Under the pieces are notes generated by a model. It was not told the origin of the DNA. It ran no database searches and saw only the letters and a program-made list of their open reading frames with translations. 64,000 nt of DNA, taken from the NCBI RefSeq assembly GCF_015207665.1, contig NZ_JADEWL010000023.1, forward strand, positions 1 to 64,000, in the 5' to 3' direction. The DNA comes from Plectonema cf. radiosum LEGE 06105. Its GTDB lineage: Bacteria; Cyanobacteriota; Cyanobacteriia; Cyanobacteriales; Nostocaceae. Below, piece by piece: positions 52,519 to 60,546 of the stretch; position 1 is the stretch's first letter, and each line of letters starts with the position of its first letter. Position numbers and translations under genes: made by a program.

Positions 52519-52788
52519 ATGGATATTAGTAATCGTCTTGCTCAAGCAAATGGTAGATTACGGGCTTCCAAAATTGGTATAACTATCGACCAGCGTGGAA
52601 ATACTTTATGGCTAAGAGGCACATTCCCGCCTAAGCTAAATTCACGTAAAACAAAGCCCCACCAACAAAGAATATCTCTGAAGACACAGGAACAGCCTTT
52701 AGGAGTTAAAGCCACGATTGCAGGATTGCAGTATGCCGAATTAGATGTGCTAGGCAAATGCCAAAAATATAGGTTAAAAAGGCATTGA
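52519..52788 (+). pseudogene. Truncated tyrosine-type integrase (N-terminus)
   Basis: MDISNRLAQANGRLRASKIG, LWLRGTFPPKLNSRKTKPHQ, QRISL and then GVKATIAGLQYAEL are the N-terminal DNA-binding part of cyanobacterial site-specific integrases. The core and catalytic domains (R...HxxR...Y) are missing, and the frame ends after 89 codons, running into the helicase gene. An insertion of about 10 codons (KTQEQPL region) separates QRISL from GVKAT. Non-functional. It lies 250 bp from the tRNA-Cys fragment and probably belongs to the element that used that site. Confidence 0.65.
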
Positions 52789-52844
52789 AGAACGAACTAT
52801 TACGACTAAAGAAAGTTGGTAACCACGAAAAATTGAGGACTAAT

Positions 52845-53636
52845 ATGAGCGAACAGTCTTGGAATCCGGAGATTGGGAACCAGCAAGTTAGGTTGCGTAG
52901 AAATCCTGGTAAGCGAGGGTTAACGACGGGAAAAATAAGACAATCTGCGGGTAGACTTCTAGTTTTTGTAAATTTCGGTCCTAATGAAAAGACTTACAAA
53001 CCATACGATCAACTGGAGTTGTGTGGAGAACCAGAGGAAATCAAAGATTTGATAAAATCTGGGCGTTTCGGTACTCCCGATGATTTACGGCGAATTTTAA
53101 CTTTTGAGAAGGTAAAGGGTAATCTAACTAATATTTTCTATAGTATGGAGTCAAGCAATACCGACTTCTATGCGTATCAATTTAAGCCAGTTTTAAAGCT
53201 TCTTGATTCTCCAGTTAACCGTTTACTTATTGCCGATGAGGTAGGGCTTGGTAAGACAATTGAATCTATATATATTTGGAAGGAATTACAGGCACGAGAA
53301 GATGCGCGTCGTCTGTTAATTGTTTGCCCTGCTATGCTGCGAGATAAATGGTTAAATGACATCAAGTCTCGCTTTAATTATGATGCTAAAGTTGTTAATG
53401 CTAAAGAAATATTAGAATCTACTCAGTCTTTTTTACAAGGAGGAAAACCACATACTTTTATTTATATAACTAGTTTAGAAGGTTTACGTATTAAAAATTG
53501 GGATGAGAGTGTTGAGAATTATCGAGCCGATTTAGCAAGATTGTTGGAAGCCAGAAGTAATTCTACATATAATGAGTCAAGTATATTTGATTTGACAATT
53601 ATTGCTGAAGGGGCGACGAAAATGGTTATAAAGTAG
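52845..53636 (+). pseudogene. Truncated SNF2-type DEAD-like helicase
   Basis: I start it at ATG 52845 (GAGG 9 bp upstream). MSEQSWNPEIG leads to a small N-terminal domain with VRLRRNPGKRG and GRLLVFVNFGPNEKTYKPYD, then the helicase core: motif I LLIADEVGLGKTIESIYIWK and LLIVCPAMLRDKW. The reading frame diverges just where motif II (DEAH) should be (DLTIIAEGA at about 53605), because an IS4-family element begins there. Only about 255 of the expected roughly 1000 residues remain. Helicases of this type occur in defence islands, for example the SNF2-like DrmD of DISARM; I cannot assign this fragment to a system. Confidence 0.7.
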
Positions 53637-54795
53637 ATAGCATCAGCTTCATAGCCCTCATTCCTCGTAAATAATACTTCTTCTTATTAGGATTCAGTCT
53701 CATTAATTCCAACACTAAATTAATACAATCGTGGCTACAATTGACCCAAGTTTGAGCATATAGACCTACATAAAAACTACTATGTCGTCTTTGTAAACGA
53801 CTATATTCTTTGACTCTACCAACATATTTTTGAATTCCTTTATGTTTAATTTGTTGCCCTTGAATAGTCGCACAAGTATAGGCTATTGCTATCAATAAAA
53901 TCAACGAAATTAAACGTTCACCTTCAGGCATTAGTGTCTTCCAAATTATAGCCGCCTGTTTTAAAATCTTTAAACATTTCTTCAATATCAAATCGTCGTT
54001 TATAGGAGGCGATAGCGAAGCGCTGCTGCAAGCAGATCGCCAATTCTAAATTTTTTAAATTGGTAATCAGAAACCATGCTTCTTTAGGCGCAATTCCTGA
54101 AATTTTTCTTTTCCATTTACAGGCAACATTGAAGCTGATAAATCCCTTAGCTTTTGTAACTTTAACGCCTTGAAAAAATAACGAAGTTCCTGGTACTAAG
54201 CCTAAATGCTGTAACTCAGTCCAAATTTCTTTTTTGACTTCAATAAATTCATTTTTTTTAAGACGTAGACAAAAGTAAATAGACTGTTCTGATAACCATT
54301 TTGCTAACCTAACAGAACAAAACTCTCTATCTCCCAAGATGCATATTTTATAATCTTTAAAGATTGGCATTATCTTTGATAGATGACTTCTCTGCTCGTT
54401 TATATTACTGCTGCCTAATTTCGGTAGTAATTCAAAGTGTATTGGAAATGCTCTTTTATCCCAAATTATGGTTGTTACTAATAGATTTATTTTACCCCAG
54501 TTTGTACGGTCAATTGCTACATGAACTAGTTTATCTGTCTCAAAGTATGTTTTTAAAAAACTACTTATGATTGGAAACCAGATATTTTCAATAGTTAAAT
54601 TTTGTCAAGATAAAAAACGCTGTATCCTTTTTCTTCTACTTTCAAATTTTATTCCAAGAGGTAAAGCATTAGCTAACTTTTCAATACTAACTTTTTTGAT
54701 TGATTGTAGAAGGATTATCAAAATTTTCAAGAAAATAAAATCGCGACTACTTAGTTGATTTCTCAGATGATTTTGATAGAATTTAGATAACTTTT
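53626..54795 (-). pseudogene. IS4-family transposase, inactivated
   Basis: Minus-strand translation gives FYQNHLRNQLSSRDFIFLKI, KLANALPLGIKFESRRKRIQ, then RFLS-TGA-QNLTIENIWFP. It continues with HVAIDRTNWGKINLLV (first catalytic Asp), ICILGDREFCSVRLAKWL (second Asp) and KRRFDIEEMFKDFKTGGYNL (catalytic Glu), an IS4-family DDE transposase. A premature TGA in RFLS*QNL and a frameshift near 53990 inactivate it. Its 5' end is separated from its start region by a group II intron (54796-57142); after the intron the same frame continues backwards into about 57143-57190. The element interrupts the helicase gene at about 53605. Confidence 0.8.
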
Positions 54796-57142
54796 GTGCG
54801 ACCCAAAGTCGCTCGAAAAGAGTGGAATTCTTAAAAAAATTCTCAGGCTAGTATCCGAAGCCTGTACCCACCCAAAGGGGCATTGCGGGTAACTACGATG
54901 TCTCACAGCTAGCGGGTAATGTCTAACCCCAAGTAGTAGTCACGAATGAAAGGGAGGGCTAGGGTAAGACCAATATGGATAAGTACATGAATCTGTGTTG
55001 AGGCTCCGATATCTGATAGGCTGCCGAAAGTGACTGATACGACAGTGTGGGGTAAGAAAATCGTCCAAATGTTACGATTTTGGGGATACCACGCTTCCGG
55101 AGTAAAGCAGAATCCGGGCGTTGGTCATATCTCTTTTCGTGTAGAACGGGAAAACCCCAATGAGGTCTAGCAATGCTGGTCGATGTTGTTAGTAGGAATG
55201 ACCGTAAGGTATTCGGAATCCCTCAGTGGGAGCAGGAAGCCCCAAGAAGCTAATGCCACCAACCGAAAGGTAAAAGGAATAAATAACTTGGTGGATAGGT
55301 CTATTGACTGACTCGAAAGGGTGCAGACGTGGGGTTGGTGAATCTCTTGAAATTTGAAGTAAAGGAATCGAACTTTTCGGGAAAAGTTTGATGCAAACCA
55401 TAAGGAATGTAAATGTAACCAAAAGAACTACTGATTGGCGAAACACCAATTGGCGTAAAGCTCATCGGATAGTCAGAAACCTAAGACAGAGAATATTCAA
55501 GGCTGCTCAGAAAAGAAACCTACGAAAAGTACGTCGTCTTCAAAAGCTAATGATGAAATGTTATTCAAACATCATCTTAGCTGTTAGGAAGGTTACGCAA
55601 ATAAATCGTGGTAAAAATACGCCAGGAGTGGATAAGCTGGTAGTAAAAACACCAAAAGCTAGGGGGATTTTAGCAGATGCATTATCTTTATTTATTTCCT
55701 GGAAACCACTTCCAACTAAACGGGTTTATATTCCCAAAGCGAACGGTAAAAAACGCCCTTTAGGGATATCAACCATAATAGACCGCTGTATACAAGCAAT
55801 CGTAAAGAATGCATTGGAACCTTATTGGGAATCCAAATTTGAAATCAGCACTTATGGTTTTCGCCCTGGCAGAAGCGCTCATGATGCAATTAGTAAAATA
55901 TACTTAATTGCCTGTCCTCATCGAAGGAAAAAATGGGTGGTAGATGCCGATATTAAAGGATGTTTTGATAATATTTCTCATGATTTTCTGATGAAAACAA
56001 TTGGTAATTTTCCTGCAAGAAAATTAGTATACCAATGGTTGAAATCAGGATATGTAGAACATGGGAAATACTTCGATACCAAATCCGGAACACCACAAGG
56101 CAATATAATCTCGCCATTACTCGCGAATATTGCACTTCATGGGATGGAAGAAGCGTTAGGGATAAAGTATAACAATCGCTCGGAAATAATAGGTCATCGG
56201 GTATTGGTGAAATATGCAGATGATTTTGTAATTTTCTGTGAAACGTTTGAAGATGCGGAACAAGCACAATCTGCAATAGATAAATGGTTGAACTTGAGAG
56301 GTTTAGAACTATCAAAAGAAAAAACCAGAATAGTTCATCTAAAAGAAGGTTTCGATTTTCTTGGTTTTAATATAAGACAGTACCAGGTCACTAACACTAA
56401 AACTGAGTGGAAGTTACTAATAAAACCTAGCAAAGAATCCATTTTAAATATCCGGAGAAAGCTACGTCAACAGTGGCTAAATTTAAAAGGTCATAGCGTT
56501 AAGGCTGTAATTGGAAAACTTAATTCAATTATCCGAGGAGAAGCCAATTACTTTCGTATTGGTGTTGCTTCAGAGGCATTTAGCGCACTTGATGACTGGA
56601 TGTTCAAACGGGAATGTAAATATGTAAATCGTACACACCCGAACAAAAATAAGAAATGGCGTAAAGATAGATATTGGGGAAAATTAAACTTAGAAAAAAA
56701 CGATAAATGGGTATTCGGTGATAAAAGTACCGGAAAGCATATATTAAAATTTTCTTGGTTTAAGATTAAACGACATAAACTTGTAGTAGGCAGGTCATCT
56801 CCTGATGACCCAACATTGAAAGAATACTGGGAGAAAAGGGAAAAGAATAAAGTTTCTAATCACTCCAAAAGTATTCAGAAAATTGCTGAAAAACAAGGTC
56901 ATATTTGTCAAGTTTGTGGACAAAGCCTATATGACGGGGAAGAAATCCACAAACATCATAAAATCCCAAAATCTAAAGGTGGTAAAGATACTTATTCCAA
57001 TTTGGAGTTAGTTCATTTTTATTGTCATCAACAAATCCATTCTGAGACATAGCTTTATGATTTGCTTGAGCCGTAAACTTGGAAATTTGTACATACGGTT
57101 CTTAGGGGGGAAAGGAGTAGCAATACTCCCGACCTACCCGAC
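54796..57142 (+). mobile_element. Group II intron with intron-encoded protein
   Basis: The 5' end GTGCGACCC matches the GUGCG consensus. The 3' region contains domain V (GAGCCGT ... ACGGTTC, about 57067-57102) and a domain VI hairpin, ending in CCTACCCGAC (3' AY end). Length about 2.35 kb, with the RT-maturase gene in the domain IV position. All parts appear intact, so it may be mobile. It is inserted antisense in the IS4-family transposase, near that gene's start. The 3' boundary is certain to a few bases only. Confidence 0.85.
55391..57052 (+). CDS. ltrA: Group II intron reverse transcriptase/maturase (LtrA-like) with HNH domain
   Basis: 553 residues from ATG 55391. RT domain about 60-340, with RPLGISTIIDRCIQ, STYGFRPGRSAHDA, the catalytic YADD (276-279 counting from the preceding TTG) and GFDFLGFNIRQY. 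The maturase (X) domain is at about 355-470. The C-terminal HNH endonuclease domain (CQVCGQSLYDGEEIHKHH, ELVHFYCHQQIHS) has both CxxC/CxxxxH zinc ligands. Full length for the family. It helps the intron RNA fold and splice and drives retrohoming by target-primed reverse transcription; the HNH cuts the second strand. Confidence 0.93.
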   Translation: MQTIRNVNVTKRTTDWRNTNWRKAHRIVRNLRQRIFKAAQKRNLRKVRRLQKLMMKCYSNIILAVRKVTQINRGKNTPGVDKLVVKTPKARGILADALSLFISWKPLPTKRVYIPKANGKKRPLGISTIIDRCIQAIVKNALEPYWESKFEISTYGFRPGRSAHDAISKIYLIACPHRRKKWVVDADIKGCFDNISHDFLMKTIGNFPARKLVYQWLKSGYVEHGKYFDTKSGTPQGNIISPLLANIALHGMEEALGIKYNNRSEIIGHRVLVKYADDFVIFCETFEDAEQAQSAIDKWLNLRGLELSKEKTRIVHLKEGFDFLGFNIRQYQVTNTKTEWKLLIKPSKESILNIRRKLRQQWLNLKGHSVKAVIGKLNSIIRGEANYFRIGVASEAFSALDDWMFKRECKYVNRTHPNKNKKWRKDRYWGKLNLEKNDKWVFGDKSTGKHILKFSWFKIKRHKLVVGRSSPDDPTLKEYWEKREKNKVSNHSKSIQKIAEKQGHICQVCGQSLYDGEEIHKHHKIPKSKGGKDTYSNLELVHFYCHQQIHSET

Positions 57143-57147
57143 TCAAC

Positions 57148-57187
57148 AGATAGGTCTTATTGACAATTTTAGACCTATCTTTTTCTA
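57148..57187 (+). terminator. Rho-independent-type hairpin 6 bp after the intron
   Basis: AGATAGGTCT and AGACCTATCT form a perfect 10-bp stem with a 13-nt loop, followed by TTTTTCT. It lies in the 3' exon of the intron, probably the outer end of the disrupted IS. It may protect the transposase from outside transcription. Confidence 0.65.
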
Positions 57188-57206
57188 TCATAAATAGTTA
57201 CACTCT

Positions 57207-57383
57207 TTACATATCAATTCTTTGAAGGGATATCGTCACCCCTTCAGGTTTCTCCCACCAATTTAAAGTAGCTTGTCGCAATTTTTCTTCTTGCTTCACC
57301 ACCCCCGCATCAGCTTCGATAAATTGCTTTATCCCAGAGCGTTCGGTTAAATTTGATTGAAAATCTAAGTATTCTTCTTCCAT
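57207..57383 (-). CDS. Small hypothetical protein
   Basis: I place the start at ATG 57383 (MEEEYLDFQSNLTERSG). The same beginning (MEEYLDF) is repeated at about 57575 in a duplicated block, and starts further upstream fall in a palindromic repeat. The 58 residues are charged and helical (FIEADAGVVKQEEKLRQATL, NWWEKPEGV). No family recognised. Given the hsdM remnant on the same strand upstream it might be a remnant of a restriction or defence gene, but nothing in the sequence proves this. Confidence 0.4.
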   Translation of the reverse strand: MEEEYLDFQSNLTERSGIKQFIEADAGVVKQEEKLRQATLNWWEKPEGVTISLQRIDM

Positions 57384-57413
57384 ATTTATATTTTTAAATT
57401 CTTTCTCCCCATT

Positions 57414-57524
57414 TGTCATTGCGAGTGGAACGCAGCAATCCCTGAATATTGCGATTAAACCCTACATTTTGCGATTGCTTCACTACGTGAGCGCTATCGC
57501 GCACGCTACGCGAACGCAATGACA
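57414..57524. repeat. Palindromic MITE-like repeat, copy 1
   Basis: TGTCATTGCG at 57414-57423 and CGCAATGACA at 57515-57524 are perfect terminal inverted repeats. The interior carries dispersed-repeat words typical of Nostocales (CACTACGTGAGCGCTATCGC, GCACGCTACGCGAACGC). Non-coding. Confidence 0.7.
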
Positions 57525-57592
57525 TTTGATAATTGTTTGATTAAAGTTGGTTTAAAATCTAAATATTCTTCCATATGATTATTCTCTCCATT

Positions 57593-57713
57593 TGTCATTG
57601 CGAGTGGAACGGAGTGGAACGAAGCAATCCCAAGATTTTGCGATCAAACTCTATATCTAGCGATTGCTTCACTACGTGAGCGCTATCGCGCACGCTACGC
57701 GAACGCAATGACA
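57593..57713. repeat. Palindromic MITE-like repeat, copy 2
   Basis: The same termini (TGTCATTGCG at 57593, CGCAATGACA ending at 57713) and a nearly identical right half to copy 1. The left half has an extra GGAGTGGAAC unit. The flanking text ahead of each copy (AAAATCTAAxTATTCTTC) is also shared, so a block of about 180 bp is tandemly duplicated. Confidence 0.7.
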
Positions 57714-57759
57714 TTTGATAAATTTATAAGCATCAACTCAATAACAATTATTGCAACAT

Positions 57760-58176
57760 TCATACTTTAGGACGGACTTCAAAAGCAAGTTGTGAACGGT
57801 AGAAACACACATCAAATTCCAAGAAAAAATTCATTCTACCCAACAGTAAAGGTGCATCATCAGACAAGCTCCATGCAAAAACCAACCGCACTGGATCGAA
57901 ATTGCTAATTTTTGCAGAAACAAGCAAACCTCTAGCTTCAACCGAAGCCAAGTTACCAGCGAGAGTCACGGATACTGTTTGCTCTTCCCAAACCGCACCA
58001 AGCTGAACTCCGATGCTATAGGGTAAGACGTTAACACTTGCACCTGTATCCAATAGTGCTAAAACCTCTATTGATGAACCTTGGTATGTCAAAGTTAGGG
58101 GTAATTGAGGCAAAGCATCAGGAACACCAAAGGTGTCAAATCCTTCCACAAAGTTGAATCTTTGAGCATTATGCAT
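57760..58176 (-). CDS. Retropepsin-like aspartyl protease-fold protein
   Basis: 138 residues with the aspartyl protease signature VLALLDTGASVNVLPYSIG (Asp in DTGAS, then hydrophobic-hydrophobic-Pro) and a later LLLGRMNFFLEFDV, matching the second conserved hydrophobic-G block of retropepsin-like domains. Such single-domain proteins act as dimers if active. It starts 1 bp after the stop of the 68-residue gene at 58178; this two-gene arrangement resembles toxin-antitoxin-like pairs seen dispersed in cyanobacteria, as I recall. Function unknown; it may regulate by binding or cleaving its partner. Confidence 0.8.
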   Translation of the reverse strand: MHNAQRFNFVEGFDTFGVPDALPQLPLTLTYQGSSIEVLALLDTGASVNVLPYSIGVQLGAVWEEQTVSVTLAGNLASVEARGLLVSAKISNFDPVRLVFAWSLSDDAPLLLGRMNFFLEFDVCFYRSQLAFEVRPKV

Positions 58177-58177
58177 T

Positions 58178-58384
58178 TTACGACGTTCGATCGGATTCTA
58201 GGAGTTGACCGAGTTTATGTGCTGCTTCATGGGAATTGAGAGGTGACAAAAGGGAGTACGTTGCTCCAGCTTGTAGCGTTGGCTCTTCTTCTTTTGCCAA
58301 TTCTGCGATCAGAAATTGCATAACTTTCAATTTTTCCGTCCGAGGCAAATCCTTAAGAGTTAGAAATAGTTCTGCTGTAGTCAT
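58178..58384 (-). CDS. Small partner of the retropepsin-like protein
   Basis: 68 residues: MTTAELFLTLKDLPRTEKLK then VMQFLIAELAKEEEPTLQ, a helical N-terminal half and a flexible tail. The AELFLTLKDLPRTEKLKVMQ start is typical of a small cyanobacterial family encoded directly ahead of retropepsin-like genes. No enzymatic motif. One base separates it from the next gene, so they are co-translated. An antitoxin- or chaperone-like role is a guess. Confidence 0.7.
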   Translation of the reverse strand: MTTAELFLTLKDLPRTEKLKVMQFLIAELAKEEEPTLQAGATYSLLSPLNSHEAAHKLGQLLESDRTS

Positions 58385-58456
58385 AAAATATAAAATTAAG
58401 AGCGACTTCTTTATTTTCTCATAGCCACCTTGAGCATTATTTCAAAACACATCATA

Positions 58457-59410
58457 CTACATCCTTGGTTGTAATAAATTCATGGGATTAAAACCGTGAG
58501 CATTAAATAATTCCCGCTTCGCTTCTACTTCCGATTTAGGAATTCCACCCAAAAGATGCGCTTTCACATCCTGGGGTTCCGGTGGTGGGGTGTTGTCTGC
58601 GTAACGACGAATATTACAGTTGTAATCATTCTCCGCTAATTCTTCCTTTGTCACCACCGTCGCATAATTGGGAATTCCCTTATAATCCCCATTCGTTGTA
58701 AACTCTTGATAGGCGGAAACTATTTTTTCTATATGCTCCGGACGTAAATGATTTTGAGCGCGTCCAGCTTGAAATTCTGCATCGGCGTTGATAAATAATA
58801 CTTTACAAAAAAAGGCAGGAGGCAGAGGGCAGAGGGCAGAAGGTAAGAAGTATTAATCAAAACTTCAGTTCTGAGTTTAGAGCTTCGGTAAAAAAAGAAA
58901 CAATATTTTGAGACGCACAGCGCGATAAATATTTATGTCCTTAATTTCAATCTCATGCTTTTAAGCGTGAGTCCATAAAAGCCTCCTGCCTCCTTCATAA
59001 AAGCCTTCTGAACCCGACTGTAGTTTTGCGAAAACGGTGGATTGCTCAAAACTCGGTCATAATACTTTAACTTACCTCCGTCTTTAATCGGCACCATCAA
59101 AGTATCTTCGTTTTCAATCCGAGCATTGGGAATACCGTGCAATAATAAATTCATCTTGCAAATTGCCCAAACTCCCCCGTTATTATCTTGTCCGTAAAGC
59201 TGGAAATTGCGAGTATTTCCCCCATGTTCTTCGATGTGCTGCTTCGATAAAATCAACATACCCCCGGAACCCACACAGGGGCCGTATATTTCCATACCTT
59301 CGCGGGGGTCTACAATTCGCACCATTAACTTAACCACCGCACGGGGAGTATAAAATTCACCGCCTTTTTTCCCCGCAGAATCGGCGAAATAGTAAAACAG
59401 GAATGCTTCA
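58457..59410 (-). pseudogene. hsdM: Type I restriction-modification methyltransferase HsdM, deleted and interrupted
   Basis: The minus strand encodes FADSAGKKGGEFYTPRAVVK and EIYGPCVGSGGMLILSKQHI (degenerate motif I; DPCCGSGGM is usual). It continues through NARIENEDTLM and RVLSNPPFSQNYSR (motif IV NPPF), then breaks. From 58806 it resumes with KVLFINADAEFQAGRAQNHL, NDYNCNIRRYADNTPPPEPQ and GIPKSEVEAKRELFNAHGFN. The N-terminal 200 or so residues are missing, replaced by an ISL3 fragment, and about 100 central residues are replaced by unrelated sequence (58807-58990). HsdM would methylate adenine with an HsdS subunit; no hsdS or hsdR is recognisable. Dead gene. Confidence 0.85.
58807..58990. 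repeat. Filler with short tandem repeats inside hsdM remnant
   Basis: About 180 bp unrelated to hsdM fill the deletion. The left part holds tandem GGCAGAG units (AGGCAGAGGGCAGAGGGCAG, about 58816-58840), a class of short tandem repeat common in filamentous cyanobacteria. The right part includes GGAGGCAGGAGGC on the complementary strand near 58982. The related outer words suggest recombination between such repeats caused the deletion. Confidence 0.5.
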
Positions 59411-59648
59411 ATTAATGGATTGGTTAAAAAAGGCAGAACCTTACTATAAAAAAAGCACCCAAACAATTAAACGGTGGTTTGGAGAAATAGTCGGATATTT
59501 TGAACACAGGACTACCAACGGTGTAGTTGAAGGAATTAATAATAAATTAAAACTAATAAAGCGAAGTGGATTTGGCTTTAAGAATTTCTGCAATTTTAAA
59601 ATTAGAGCTTTACTTTCTTGGCATTACTCTAAAGGTTTAGCACGCTAA
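59403..59648 (+). pseudogene. ISL3-family transposase C-terminal fragment
   Basis: TIKRWFGEIVGYFEHRTTNG followed by VVEGINNKLKLIKRSGFGFK and NFKIRALLSWH is the conserved C-terminus of ISL3-family DDE transposases (RTTNGVVEGINNKLK contains the catalytic Glu). The rest of the element is missing. It abuts the truncated N-terminus of hsdM on one side and lies 16 bp from the end of the MinD-like gene on the other, so its insertion or deletion probably shaped both ends. Confidence 0.8.
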
Positions 59649-59664
59649 GTACGCAAGAACCCTT

Positions 59665-60489
59665 TTACTGTACGCAAGGATTTGAAAAAGAGGTGCTGCG
59701 GGGGTAATACTTCCCATCGACTTTAATCAGCGTAGAGGCGATCGCACTCACAGTTTTTGTCCAGGGATGCTCTGGATAGCGCGAACAGAAAATATCACTA
59801 CTTCCCAACTGAAACATTTCTTCGCAAACAGGTAAAATTCCGGCGACTGGAACATTGTAAGTTTGTTGAATCTGTTGCTGCAATCTTTGATAATTCAAGC
59901 TAGGTAATGCTTTATTCACAACCAACAGCATTTTGGGTACTTCTAATTTACGTGCGACATCAATTGTTACTGCTGTACCTTGATAATCTTGTTTATCGGG
60001 ACGCAGAATTATTAGCAGTACATCCGAGATAATCGCGGAAAGAAGAGTTTCTTCATTAATTCCAGGGTGAGTATCAATAAATAGATAATCTAAAGAAAAA
60101 CGTTGTATCAAATGACGAAATCCATCATTGAGTAACCGAGCATCATATCCCTCACGCAAAATTCGCGAAATTTCCCCGGTTTTGATGCTAGATGGAATCA
60201 GGTATATTTTACCTCGATGCTTAGAAAACCAGTTCTTTGATGCTGTAAATGTAGAACTGAGATCGTAGGTAGCGGCTTCAATTTTACACCGTCCCCATAA
60301 ATAATCATTGAGCGTGTACTTGATGCTTTCATCCAAACCAAAAGGGACATGAATACCCGGTGATTGAATATCTGTGTCTACTATTCCCACGCGATAACCT
60401 GCACGAGCAATTAAAGTTGCAAGGTTTGCAGTTACGTTGGATTTACCAGTTCCACCTCGAAAAGAATGAATTGAGACAATTTTCGCCAT
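59665..60489 (-). CDS. MinD/ParA-like P-loop ATPase
   Basis: 274 residues. It begins with MAKIVSIHSFRGGTGKSNVT, a deviant Walker A (GGTGKS with the signature Lys replaced by Arg in FRGGTGKS), then GIVDTDIQSPGIHVPFG (switch I) and YLFIDTHPGINEETL (Walker B/switch II, D-T-H-P-G). Proteins of this MinD-like type occur in cyanobacteria beside bacteriocin/NHLP or membrane-localised systems, where they may position complexes. The C-terminal 20 residues (VDGKYYPRSTSFSNPCVQ) look unlike the family and end 16 bp from the ISL3 fragment, so the original C-terminus may have been replaced. Confidence 0.8.
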   Translation of the reverse strand: MAKIVSIHSFRGGTGKSNVTANLATLIARAGYRVGIVDTDIQSPGIHVPFGLDESIKYTLNDYLWGRCKIEAATYDLSSTFTASKNWFSKHRGKIYLIPSSIKTGEISRILREGYDARLLNDGFRHLIQRFSLDYLFIDTHPGINEETLLSAIISDVLLIILRPDKQDYQGTAVTIDVARKLEVPKMLLVVNKALPSLNYQRLQQQIQQTYNVPVAGILPVCEEMFQLGSSDIFCSRYPEHPWTKTVSAIASTLIKVDGKYYPRSTSFSNPCVQ

Positions 60490-60546
60490 GATTATATACT
60501 TTCCTGAATTTTATAACTAATTGTATTTACTATTATTGAAGTAGCT

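Noticed and set aside
52284-52529. 81-codon open frame between the tRNA fragment and the integrase
   Set aside because: No start context and no recognisable protein features; it overlaps the integrase start and is likely chance.
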